From assembly GCA_023457615.1 (NCBI GenBank), contig JAEWKY010000104.1, positions 1 to 16,307 of the forward strand: a stretch of DNA of 16,307 bases, read 5' to 3'. Origin of the DNA: Actinomycetes bacterium. GTDB taxonomy: Bacteria > Actinomycetota > Actinomycetes > Actinomycetales > Microbacteriaceae. The notes under the pieces are model-generated. The model was given only the letters and a program-made list of their open reading frames with translations. It made no database searches and was not told the DNA's origin. A program made the position numbers and the translations under genes. Shown piece after piece: positions 1 to 6,532 of the stretch. Each line of letters begins with the position of its first letter. Within the stretch, counting starts at the first letter, position 1.

Positions 1-10
1 GGCTCGAACC

Positions 11-322
11 GTGACCGAGACGCTCGAGCTCGCCCCGCGGGTGCGACCCCGCTGGCCCGGACGCGCGGCGCTCGGCGCGGGCATCCTGACCCCGATCGCG
101 GTCGCGACGGGGGTCGCCGCAGCTCAGACGGGGGCGTTCGAGCTCGCGAACGGCGCGGCCTGGACGGCGATCGGCGCGCGCGCGCTCGCGGGGGGGGGGG
201 GGATCGCCGCGATCATCGGCAACTGGGACCGCGGCGCCGGGATCGCGGGCCTCGCGATCGGGGTGCTCGGCAACCCGCTCGTGCTGCTGCACGGGCTCGG
301 CGGCATCGAGGCGGTCGGATGA
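11..322 (+). CDS. Small multi-pass membrane protein upstream of menB, function unknown
   Basis: This 103-residue protein is rich in Ala, Gly and Leu and has about three hydrophobic segments (roughly residues 20-40, 50-70 and 75-95), so it should sit in the cytoplasmic membrane. I do not recognise the family. Its stop codon overlaps the menB start in an ATGA at 319-322, so it is probably co-transcribed and translationally coupled with menB. The GTG at 11 is the first start in the window. No in-frame stop lies between it and the window edge, so the true start could be further upstream. A run of 13 consecutive G residues (190-202) lies inside the gene and encodes part of a Gly stretch. The same frame reads sensibly on both sides of the run, so the length as given is coding-compatible. 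The family is unknown; that it is a real gene is fairly secure. Confidence 0.7.
   Translation: MTETLELAPRVRPRWPGRAALGAGILTPIAVATGVAAAQTGAFELANGAAWTAIGARALAGGGGIAAIIGNWDRGAGIAGLAIGVLGNPLVLLHGLGGIEAVG
190..202 (+). repeat. 13-nt poly-G homopolymer inside a coding sequence
   Basis: Thirteen consecutive G residues interrupt otherwise mixed GC-rich coding sequence, contributing the last base of an Ala codon and four Gly codons (GGG). Such a run is prone to slippage during replication, and also to sequencing error. A change of one or two bases would shift the small membrane protein out of frame shortly before the coupled menB start. Confidence 0.95.
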
Positions 323-1236
323 GCACCCCCGGCGTCTCCGAGCTGTTCGACGCGAGCCGCTGGGCCGACGTGCCCGGCTTCGACGACCTCACCGACATCA
401 CGTACCACCACGACACGACGGGCGGCGTCGCCCGCGTGGCGTTCGACCGGCCGGAGGTGCGCAACGCGTTCCGTCCGCACACCGTCGACGAGCTGCTGCG
501 CGTGCTGACGGATGCCGCGAGCAACCCGCGCATCGGCGTCGTGCTGCTCACGGGCAACGGCCCGAGCCCCAAGGACGGCGGCTGGGCGTTCTGCTCGGGC
601 GGCGACCAGCGCATCCGGGGCAAGGGCGGCTACGAGTACGAGGGTCTCGACACACCGCGGCGCGGCTCTCGACCCGCGGGCGGGGGCAGGCTGCACATCC
701 TCGAGGTGCAGCGGCTCATCCGCTTCATGCCCAAGGTGGTCATCGCGGTCGTCCCCGGCTGGGCGGCGGGCGGCGGCCACTCGTTGCACATCGTCTGCGA
801 CCTCACGATCGCGAGCCGCGAGCACGGCAGGTTCAAGCAGACGGATGCCGACGTCGGCTCGTTCGACGGCGGCTACGGCAGCGCGTACTTCGCGAAGCAG
901 GTGGGGCAGAAGTTCGCGCGCGAGGTCTTCTTCCTCGCCCGGGAGTACTCGGCCGAGCGGGCGTACGAGGCCGGGGCCGTCAACGCGGTCGTGCCGCACG
1001 CCGAGCTCGAGTCGACGGCGCTCGACTGGGCGCAGACGATCCTCGGCAAGAGCCCGACCGCGATCCGCATGCTCAAGTTCGCGATGAACGCGACCGACGA
1101 CGGGATGGTCGGCCTGCAGGTGCTCGCGGGCGAGGCGACCCGTCTCGCCTACGGCACCGACGAGGCGCAGGAGGGCCGCGACGCGTTCCTCGAGAAGCGA
1201 TCGCCCGACTGGTCGCCGTACCCCTGGCCCTTCTGA
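319..1236 (+). CDS. menB: 1,4-dihydroxy-2-naphthoyl-CoA synthase (MenB)
   Basis: MenB is a cytoplasmic crotonase-fold enzyme that closes o-succinylbenzoyl-CoA into 1,4-dihydroxy-2-naphthoyl-CoA. The 305-residue product has the family hallmarks: a CoA-binding FCSGGDQ stretch near residue 95, the oxyanion-hole GWAAGGGHSLH near 150-160, VGSFDGGYGSAY near 179-190, and the conserved C-terminal DAFLEKRSPDWSPYPWPF end. Asp176, just before VGSFDGG, stands where the bicarbonate-dependent E. coli-type enzymes carry Gly. This places it in the type II, bicarbonate-independent group, as in mycobacteria. The ATG at 319 overlaps the preceding stop (ATGA), and menE follows after only 2 nt, so it sits inside an operon. 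Length and motifs are typical and the assignment is secure. Confidence 0.97.
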   Translation: MSTPGVSELFDASRWADVPGFDDLTDITYHHDTTGGVARVAFDRPEVRNAFRPHTVDELLRVLTDAASNPRIGVVLLTGNGPSPKDGGWAFCSGGDQRIRGKGGYEYEGLDTPRRGSRPAGGGRLHILEVQRLIRFMPKVVIAVVPGWAAGGGHSLHIVCDLTIASREHGRFKQTDADVGSFDGGYGSAYFAKQVGQKFAREVFFLAREYSAERAYEAGAVNAVVPHAELESTALDWAQTILGKSPTAIRMLKFAMNATDDGMVGLQVLAGEATRLAYGTDEAQEGRDAFLEKRSPDWSPYPWPF

Positions 1237-1238
1237 CC

Positions 1239-2327
1239 ATGCGCCCGCTGCGCGCGGTGCGCCCCGGGGCCGACGTGCTGCCGGCGCTCCGCGCGGCGCT
1301 CGCGGGCGGCGACGCGATCCTCGTCGGCTCCCCGGACGACGACCTGCCGGCGGAGGTCGGGCATCGGGTGGCCCTCGTCGTCGAGACGAGCGGGTCGACG
1401 GGACGGCCGAAGCGTGTGGCCCTCTCGGCGGATGCCGTGCTCGCCGCCGCGGCGGCCGGCGAGTCGGCGCTCGGCGGGCCGGGGCAGTGGCTGCTCGCGC
1501 TGCCCACGCACTACATCGCGGGGCTCAACGTGCTGAGCCGCTCGCTCGCCGCCGGCACCGAGCCGGTCCCCGTCGAGGGGCCGCACTTCACCGCCGCGGG
1601 GTTCCTCGCCGCGGTCGCGCGGATGTCGTCGCCCGATCGCTATACGTCGCTCGTGCCGGCGCAGCTCGCGACGCTGCTCGACGACGCGGCGGCCACGGCG
1701 GCGCTCGCCGGGTTCCGCGGCGTGCTCGTCGGCGGCCAGGCCACCCCCGCAGCGCTCCGCGAGCGGGCACGGGATGCCGGCGTGCCCCTCGTGCGCAGCT
1801 ACGGATCGAGCGAGACGAGCGGCGGCTGCGTGTACGACGGCGCCCCGATCGGCCGGACCGTGGTGCGCGTCGTCGACGGCGAGGTGCGGCTCGGCGGGCC
1901 GTCGATCGCGGAGGGCTACCTCGGCGACGACGCCCTGACCGCCGACCGCTTCGTCGAGGAGGCCGGCGTGCGCTGGTTCCGTACCGCCGACGCCGGCACG
2001 TGGGACGGCGAGCGACTCTCGATCACGGGACGGGTCGACGACGTGATCATCTCGGGTGGCGTGAAGGTGTCGCTCGGCGCCGTCGAGAGGCTGCTGCACG
2101 AGCACGGCTTCCCGGAGGCGGTCGTGGTGCGCGGCACCGACGCCCGGTGGGGCGAGGCGCCCGTCGCGTTCGTCACGGCCGAGCACGACACCGCACCCGC
2201 CACGGCCGCGATCGAGGCGGCCCTCGGACCGGCCGCGCGTCCCCGCTTCCGCCGCGGGAGTGCCATCCCGTATCTGCCGAGCGGCAAACCCGACCGTGTG
2301 AGCCTGACCGAGCAGGCCACCGGCTAA
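1239..2327 (+). CDS. menE: o-Succinylbenzoate-CoA ligase (MenE)
   Basis: MenE activates o-succinylbenzoate with ATP and CoA, giving the acyl-CoA substrate of MenB. It belongs to the ANL (acyl-adenylate) superfamily. The phosphate-binding motif ETSGSTGRPK lies at residues 49-58, the A5 motif YGSSETSGG begins at Tyr188, the hinge region TGRVDDVIISGGVKVS is near 265-280, and the catalytic Lys350 is in the C-terminal PSGKPDR. At 362 residues it is much shorter than B. subtilis-type MenE (close to 490). It reaches the ATP-binding motif after only about 48 residues, so most of the usual N-terminal region is missing; compact MenE proteins of this kind are usual in actinobacteria. The start lies 2 nt after the menB stop. 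Its TAA stop is part of the proposed menA -10 box. Confidence 0.95.
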   Translation: MRPLRAVRPGADVLPALRAALAGGDAILVGSPDDDLPAEVGHRVALVVETSGSTGRPKRVALSADAVLAAAAAGESALGGPGQWLLALPTHYIAGLNVLSRSLAAGTEPVPVEGPHFTAAGFLAAVARMSSPDRYTSLVPAQLATLLDDAAATAALAGFRGVLVGGQATPAALRERARDAGVPLVRSYGSSETSGGCVYDGAPIGRTVVRVVDGEVRLGGPSIAEGYLGDDALTADRFVEEAGVRWFRTADAGTWDGERLSITGRVDDVIISGGVKVSLGAVERLLHEHGFPEAVVVRGTDARWGEAPVAFVTAEHDTAPATAAIEAALGPAARPRFRRGSAIPYLPSGKPDRVSLTEQATG

Positions 2328-2330
2328 AGT
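2325..2330 (+). promoter_or_regulatory. -10 box of a probable leaderless promoter for menA
   Basis: TAAAGT fits TANNNT and lies 6 nt before the menA GTG. The first three bases are the menE stop codon. A CTGACC at 2304-2309 could act as a loose -35. It could supply extra menA transcription inside the men operon. No ribosome-binding site precedes this GTG. Confidence 0.55.
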
Positions 2331-2336
2331 CGCACC

Positions 2337-3362
2337 GTGGCGAAGCAGCAGCGACCGATCCCCCGCGCCAAGATGGCGGAGAAGCTCACCGCGAGCCGGC
2401 CCGTGCCGCCGAAGGCGAAGGTGCGGGGCAAGCCGCTCGCCGCGCCGAAGCCCGCGACGCTCGGCACGTGGATCGCCGGGGCGCGTCCGCAGACGCTCGT
2501 GCTGGCCGTCGTGCCCGTCGCGCTCGGCACCGCCGCCGCCGCGCAGGTGATGGAGAACTGGTACGACCACTGGGTGCGCGCGCTGCTCGCGCTCGGCGTC
2601 GCCGTCTTCCTGCAGATCGGCGTCAACTACGCCAACGACTACTCCGACGGCGTGCGGGGCGTCGACCGCGACCGCGTCGGGCCGGCGCGTCTCGTCGGCT
2701 CGGGCCGGGCGCGGCCGCGCACCGTGCTCGTCGTCGCGCTCGTCTTCTTCGGGCTCGCGGCCGCCGCGGGCGCCGTGCTCGTCTGGCGCACCGAGCAGTG
2801 GTGGCTCCTCGCGGCGGGGGCGCTCTGCCTCGCCGCCGGCTGGTTCTACACGGGCGGCCGCCGACCCTACGGCTACCTCGGCCTCGGCGAGGTCGCGGTG
2901 TTCGTGTTCTTCGGCGTCGTGCCGGTCGCGGGCACGATGTTCGTGCAGGTGCTCGAGGTCAACCTCGAGGCCTGGCTGGCGGGCGTCGCCGCGGGGGCCC
3001 TCGCGTGCGCGGTGCTCGTGGCCAACAACGCGCGCGACCGGGAGCGCGACCAGCTGCACGGCAAGCGCACCCTCGCGGTGCTGCTCGGCGATCGCGGCAC
3101 GCGCGCGCTCTACGTCGTGCTGCTGCTCGTGCCGTTCGGCGTGCTCGCCTTCTTCGCCCTGTTCTACGAGCCGAGCACCGGATCGGGCTACGCGCCGTTC
3201 GTCTACTTCGCGGGCGTCGCGGCGCTCCCCGCGCTGCTCATCGCGGTCACCGGCAAGACGGCGCGCGAGTGGGTGCTCGTGATGAAGCTCACGCTCCTCA
3301 CGACGGCGCTGTACGGACTGGGCCTCGCGGTCGCGATCGCCCTGCCGAGCGCGATCGCCTAG
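2337..3362 (+). CDS. menA: 1,4-dihydroxy-2-naphthoate polyprenyltransferase (MenA)
   Basis: MenA is an integral membrane UbiA-family prenyltransferase that joins the polyprenyl tail to dihydroxynaphthoate, giving demethylmenaquinone. The 341-residue protein starts with a basic, soluble tail of about 40 residues, then shows eight to nine hydrophobic segments. The two Mg2+/diphosphate-binding motifs are present: NDYSD at residues 100-104, and NNARDRERD at 230-238, followed by HGKRTLAVLLG. The GTG at 2337 is chosen because a -10 box lies 6 nt upstream and no Shine-Dalgarno is visible. The basic N-terminal tail is longer than in E. coli MenA. The stop codon overlaps the stop of the convergent DUF4229 gene (shared CTAG at 3359-3362). 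The tail is presumably made by the polyprenyl synthase encoded at 8579. Confidence 0.95.
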   Translation: MAKQQRPIPRAKMAEKLTASRPVPPKAKVRGKPLAAPKPATLGTWIAGARPQTLVLAVVPVALGTAAAAQVMENWYDHWVRALLALGVAVFLQIGVNYANDYSDGVRGVDRDRVGPARLVGSGRARPRTVLVVALVFFGLAAAAGAVLVWRTEQWWLLAAGALCLAAGWFYTGGRRPYGYLGLGEVAVFVFFGVVPVAGTMFVQVLEVNLEAWLAGVAAGALACAVLVANNARDRERDQLHGKRTLAVLLGDRGTRALYVVLLLVPFGVLAFFALFYEPSTGSGYAPFVYFAGVAALPALLIAVTGKTAREWVLVMKLTLLTTALYGLGLAVAIALPSAIA

Positions 3363-3604
3363 CGGGCGTCCTCGGCGTCCTCGTCGGTGCGCAGCCTCGC
3401 CTCGGCGGCGGCTCCGCGCGAGGCGGCGAGCTGCGTCGCGACCTGCTCGCGCAGCGGACGCAGGAAGATGTACGACACGCAGAACCCGACGGCCGCGGCG
3501 AGGAGCGTCGCGATCCACCACTCGAAGCCGATCGCGAGCAGGATGCCGAGCGGCACCGCGAAGACGAGCACGCGCACGAGCGAGTAGATGACCCAGGCGC
3601 GCAC
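3359..3604 (-). CDS. DUF4229-family small membrane protein
   Basis: This 81-residue protein has two transmembrane segments (about residues 4-25 and 28-48), the second containing EWWIATLLAAAVGFCVSYIFL, and a charged C-terminal tail with Arg, Glu and Asp. The pattern matches the DUF4229 family of actinobacterial two-helix membrane proteins of unknown function, often found next to men genes. I place the start at the GTG at 3604 rather than the in-frame GTG at 3610. The TAGACT box at 3616-3611 is directly next to the latter but has the standard 6-nt gap to the former. The gene converges on menA with overlapping stops and diverges from the PLDc_N gene. Confidence 0.8.
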   Translation of the reverse strand: MRAWVIYSLVRVLVFAVPLGILLAIGFEWWIATLLAAAVGFCVSYIFLRPLREQVATQLAASRGAAAEARLRTDEDAEDAR

Positions 3605-3610
3605 CCGCAC

Positions 3611-3638
3611 AGTCTAGGTCGCGCGGCTGGGGGTTCCC
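3611..3638 (-). promoter_or_regulatory. Leaderless promoter of the DUF4229 gene (GGGAAC, 16 nt, TAGACT)
   Basis: On the minus strand, GGGAAC (3638-3633) is followed after 16 nt by TAGACT (3616-3611), then 6 nt and the GTG at 3604. The architecture mirrors the divergent promoter of the PLDc_N gene. Confidence 0.6.
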
Positions 3639-3658
3639 GCTCCGCGGACCCAGGGAAC
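3633..3658. repeat. Inverted repeat GTTCCC-N14-GGGAAC between divergent promoters
   Basis: GTTCCC at 3633-3638 and GGGAAC at 3653-3658 form a 6-bp dyad. Each arm falls at the -35 position of one of the two divergent promoters, each 16 nt from its -10 box. It may therefore be two copies of the same -35 element, an operator, or both. Confidence 0.6.
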
Positions 3659-3680
3659 GCGAGGCCGGATTGCCTAGAAT
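3653..3680 (+). promoter_or_regulatory. Leaderless promoter of the PLDc_N-menD unit (GGGAAC, 16 nt, TAGAAT)
   Basis: GGGAAC (3653-3658), a 16-nt spacer and TAGAAT (3675-3680) precede the ATG at 3687 by 6 nt. TAGAAT is the best -10 box in the window. The start codon would be at or next to the transcription start. Confidence 0.7.
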
Positions 3681-3686
3681 CGGGGC

Positions 3687-4025
3687 ATGTCGAGGCTCAT
3701 CCCGGTGCTGCTCCTCGTGCTCGCGTTCATGATCTTCACGGTCGTGGACATCGCGCTCATGGACCGCAGCCGCGTGCGCGGGCTGCCGAAGCCCGCGTGG
3801 ATCGCCCTCGCCATCCTGCTGCCCGTCGTGGGCGGCGTGCTCTGGCTCGCCGTCGGCCGCGTGCGCGCCCGCGACCTCGGCAGCCCGACGAGGCGCGGGC
3901 CGGTCGCGCCCGACGACGACCCCGCGTTCCTCAACCGCCTCGGCCGCGAGAAGGCGATGGAGGACCGGATCGAGCAGCTCGAGCAGGAGCTCCGCGACCT
4001 CGACGATGACAAGCCCAAGGACTGA
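3687..4025 (+). CDS. Stand-alone PLDc_N-domain membrane protein
   Basis: The 112-residue protein has two N-terminal transmembrane helices (about residues 3-24 and 36-57) joined by a short basic loop, VRGLPKPAWIALAILLPVVG. This is the PLDc_N (phospholipase D nuclease N-terminal) pattern that normally anchors cardiolipin synthases. No HKD catalytic motif follows. Instead there is an acidic and Arg-rich linker and a predicted C-terminal helix (about 85-112) rich in Glu, Asp, Leu and Lys that may form a coiled coil. Stand-alone PLDc_N proteins are common in actinobacteria and their role is unknown. The gene overlaps menD by 20 bp, so the two are probably co-translated. The same fold occurs as the anchor of the cardiolipin synthase-like protein at 13287-14747. 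Confidence 0.85.
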   Translation: MSRLIPVLLLVLAFMIFTVVDIALMDRSRVRGLPKPAWIALAILLPVVGGVLWLAVGRVRARDLGSPTRRGPVAPDDDPAFLNRLGREKAMEDRIEQLEQELRDLDDDKPKD

Positions 4026-5664
4026 GGGCTCGCCCGCGAGCGAGTACTCCGTCGCGTTCCTCGGCGAGCTGATCCGTCGCGGCGTGCGCGACGTCGTCGT
4101 CTGCCCGGGCTCGCGCTCGCAGGCCCTCGCCCTCGCGGCGGCCGAGTTCGAGCGCGCCGGGATGCTGCGCCTGCACGTGCGGATCGACGAGCGCTCGGCG
4201 GGGTTCCTCGCCCTGGGCCTCGCGCTCGAGTCGCGCGCCCCCGTGGCCGTCGTGACGACCTCGGGCACGGCGGTCGCCAACCTGCTGCCCGCGGTGCTCG
4301 AGGCCTCGCACGCGGGCGTGCCGCTGCTCGTCGTCACCGCCGACCGCCCCGCGGAGCTGCTCGGCATCGGGGCGAATCAGACGACGGTGCAGCGCGGCAT
4401 CTTCGGCGGCGCCGTGCGTCGTGACCGGGATGTCCCCGCGCCGACGTCGGCCGAGGGCGCCGTCGAGCTCGCCGCCGACGTGCTCGACGGGATCGACGGC
4501 CCGGTGCACGTGAATCTCGCGCTGCGCGACCCGCTCTCCGCCGTCGTGCCGGTGCCGGCGGTGACGCCCGGCGCGTGGTCGCCGATCCCGCCGACGGGGG
4601 ATCCCGCCGTGCTCGAGCCGGGCCCGCGGACGGTCGTCATCGCGGGCACCGGGGCGGGCGAGCGAGCCGAGGCCGTCGCCCGCGAGCTCGGCGCCCCGCT
4701 CCTCGCGGAGGTCGCGAGCGGCGCGCGGTTCGGCCCGAACCTCGTGGCCGCCTACCGCGAGCTGCTGCGGGAGCCGGGTCTCGGCGACCGCGTCGAGCGC
4801 GCCGTCGTCTTCGGGCATCCGACCCTCAGCCGTGAGGTGCCCGCCCTGCTCGAGCGACCGGACGTCGAAGTCGTCACGGTGCGCGGGCCCGAGCGGGACG
4901 CGTACGATCCGGGCCGGCGTGCGCGGCACGTGGACGGTGTGATCGTCTCCGGCACGCCTTCTCCCGAGTCGCGGGCGTGGGTCGGACCCTGGGTGCACGG
5001 CTCGCGGCAGCTGCTCGCGGTCGAGGAGGCGTCGGCGGTCTCGGTCGGCGACGACCGGCTGGCACGCGCCGAGTTCGCCCGCGTGCAGCTCGAGCGCCTG
5101 CGCGAGCCCGTCACGCGGCGCATGCTCGCGGAGGCCGTGTGGGCGATCACCTGGCCGCACGACCGGCTCGTGCTCGGGGCCTCGCGGCTCGTGCGCGACC
5201 TCGACCGAGTGGCGCTGGGCAAGAAGATCCGCGTGCACGCCAACCGCGGCCTCGCCGGCATCGACGGCACGATCGCGACGGCGACGGGGATCGCGCTCGC
5301 GGCGGCCGCGGCGTCTCCGGAGCGTCCGGGGGTGACGCGGGTGCTGCTCGGCGACCTCGCGCTGCTGCACGATGCGGGGTCGCTCGCCCCCGCCGTCGGC
5401 GAGCCCGCTCCGCCGATGCAGCTGATCGTCGGCAACGACGGCGGGGGCACGATCTTCGACTCGCTCGAGGTGGCGGCGACGGCCGATCCCGAGCTCTTCG
5501 ATCGCGTGCTCTACACGCCGCACGCGGTCGATCTCGTCGCCCTCGCGGCCGCCTACGGCTGGGAGCACCGCTGGGCCGCGACACGGGGCGAGCTCGAGGA
5601 TGCGCTCTCGGCCCCCGGGGGTCGCGTGCTCGTGGAGGTTCCGCTCGCCCGCGGAGGGTCGTAG
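4006..5664 (+). CDS. menD: 2-succinyl-5-enolpyruvyl-6-hydroxy-3-cyclohexene-1-carboxylate synthase (MenD)
   Basis: MenD is a thiamine diphosphate enzyme that joins isochorismate with the succinic semialdehyde unit from 2-oxoglutarate. The 552-residue length is normal for the family. The N-terminal VCPGSRSQALALAA binds substrate. Glu62 in RIDERSAGF is the conserved activating glutamate for the cofactor. GIDGTIATATGIALA precedes the Mg2+/ThDP motif GNDGGGTIF at 476-484. The ATG at 4006 lies within the end of the preceding PLDc_N gene; the reading gives the expected short N-terminus before EYSVAFLGELIRRGVRDVV. Its product goes to MenC and MenH, which are not encoded here. The TAG stop is the first half of the proposed ppk2 -10 box. 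Confidence 0.97.
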   Translation: MTSPRTEGSPASEYSVAFLGELIRRGVRDVVVCPGSRSQALALAAAEFERAGMLRLHVRIDERSAGFLALGLALESRAPVAVVTTSGTAVANLLPAVLEASHAGVPLLVVTADRPAELLGIGANQTTVQRGIFGGAVRRDRDVPAPTSAEGAVELAADVLDGIDGPVHVNLALRDPLSAVVPVPAVTPGAWSPIPPTGDPAVLEPGPRTVVIAGTGAGERAEAVARELGAPLLAEVASGARFGPNLVAAYRELLREPGLGDRVERAVVFGHPTLSREVPALLERPDVEVVTVRGPERDAYDPGRRARHVDGVIVSGTPSPESRAWVGPWVHGSRQLLAVEEASAVSVGDDRLARAEFARVQLERLREPVTRRMLAEAVWAITWPHDRLVLGASRLVRDLDRVALGKKIRVHANRGLAGIDGTIATATGIALAAAAASPERPGVTRVLLGDLALLHDAGSLAPAVGEPAPPMQLIVGNDGGGTIFDSLEVAATADPELFDRVLYTPHAVDLVALAAAYGWEHRWAATRGELEDALSAPGGRVLVEVPLARGGS

Positions 5665-5667
5665 GGT
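5662..5667 (+). promoter_or_regulatory. -10 box of a probable leaderless promoter for the PPK2 gene
   Basis: TAGGGT fits TANNNT and stands 6 nt before the ATG at 5674. Its TAG is the menD stop codon. TTCCGC at 5639-5644 lies 17 nt upstream as a weak -35. This would let the kinase be expressed separately from menD. Confidence 0.55.
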
Positions 5668-5673
5668 CGGCGC

Positions 5674-6516
5674 ATGACCCCGTCGGAGCTCACGAGCCTG
5701 CTGCGCGTCGGAGCGGGCGTCGACCTCGCGTCGATCGACACCTCCGGCACGCCCGGGTTCGACGGCGACAAGAAGGCGGGCGAGGTCGCTCTCTCGCGCG
5801 GCGCCGAGGAGCTCGCCGACCTGCAGGAGCAGCTGTTCGCCGCGTCGCGCAGCGGAGGCGACGCCCGCCGGGTGCTGCTCGTGCTGCAGGCGATGGACAC
5901 CGCGGGCAAGGGCGGCATCGTGAAGCACGTCGTCGGCTCCGTCGACCCGCAGGGCGTCGCGATCGCCGCCTTCAAGCGCCCGACACCCGAGGAGGAGAAG
6001 GAGCACTTCCTCGCCCGCATCCGTCGTCGCGTTCCGGCGCCCGGGATGATCGGCGTCTTCGACCGCTCGCACTACGAGAGCGTGCTCATCCACCGCGTGC
6101 GCGGGCTGTCGCCGCTCGACGAGGTCGAGTCGCGCTATCCCGAGATCGTCGCCTTCGAGGAGGAGCTCGCCGCCGACGGCGTCACCGTGGTCAAGGTGAT
6201 GCTGCACATCTCGAAGGACGAGCAGAAGGAGCGCCTGGCCGAGCGGCTCGAGCGCCCCGACAAGTACTGGAAGTACAACCCGGGGGATGTCGACGAGCGC
6301 GCCTACTGGGAGCAGTACCAGGAGGCGTACGAGCTCGCGATCGCGCGCACGTCGACGGAGGCCGCGCCCTGGTACGTCGTGCCCGCCGACCACAAGTGGT
6401 ACGCGCGTCTCGCCGTGCAGCACCTGCTGCTGGATGCCCTGCGCGGGCTGCGTCTCGAGTGGCCGCCCGCCACCTTCGACGTCGAGGTCGAGAAGAGGCG
6501 TCTCGCCGCGACGTGA
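5674..6516 (+). CDS. ppk2: PPK2-family polyphosphate:nucleotide phosphotransferase
   Basis: PPK2 enzymes transfer phosphate between inorganic polyphosphate and nucleotides in the cytoplasm. The 280-residue protein has a P-loop-type Walker A (QAMDTAGKGG, residues 72-81, Lys79), a Walker B-like VFDRSHYES with Asp130 and Arg131, and the lid region SKDEQKERLAERLERPDKYWKYNPGD. The C-terminal PWYVVPADHKWYARLAV is typical of the family. Whether AMP, ADP or another nucleotide is the preferred acceptor cannot be read from the sequence; the single-domain layout would fit the actinobacterial group annotated as polyphosphate:nucleotide phosphotransferase. It has no known step in menaquinone synthesis, so its place between menD and menF is positional rather than mechanistic. 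It ends tail to tail with menF, 13 bp apart. Confidence 0.92.
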   Translation: MTPSELTSLLRVGAGVDLASIDTSGTPGFDGDKKAGEVALSRGAEELADLQEQLFAASRSGGDARRVLLVLQAMDTAGKGGIVKHVVGSVDPQGVAIAAFKRPTPEEEKEHFLARIRRRVPAPGMIGVFDRSHYESVLIHRVRGLSPLDEVESRYPEIVAFEEELAADGVTVVKVMLHISKDEQKERLAERLERPDKYWKYNPGDVDERAYWEQYQEAYELAIARTSTEAAPWYVVPADHKWYARLAVQHLLLDALRGLRLEWPPATFDVEVEKRRLAAT

Positions 6517-6532
6517 CCCGCGGTGAGGGTCA
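6514..6532. terminator. Short hairpin containing both stop codons of convergent ppk2 and menF
   Basis: TGACCC (6514-6519) and GGGTCA (6527-6532) form a perfect 6-bp stem with a 7-nt loop. The left arm begins with the ppk2 TGA and the right arm ends with the menF stop. No T-run follows on either strand, so any termination role is a guess. Confidence 0.35.

Noticed and set aside
190..202. Poly-G run as a plain sequencing error that breaks the gene
   Set aside because: The same frame is coherent on both sides and ends in an ATGA overlap with menB, so the given length is coding-compatible; a shift of three bases cannot be excluded.
1487..4009. An 840-codon plus-strand open frame
   Set aside because: Arg/Ala-rich out-of-frame reading over menE and menA, whose own frames carry clear motifs.
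1149..4367. A 1072-codon open frame on the minus strand
   Set aside because: It lies opposite menB, menE, menA and menD, is dominated by Arg, Ala, His and Asp, and has no motif. It is an antisense shadow of high-GC coding.
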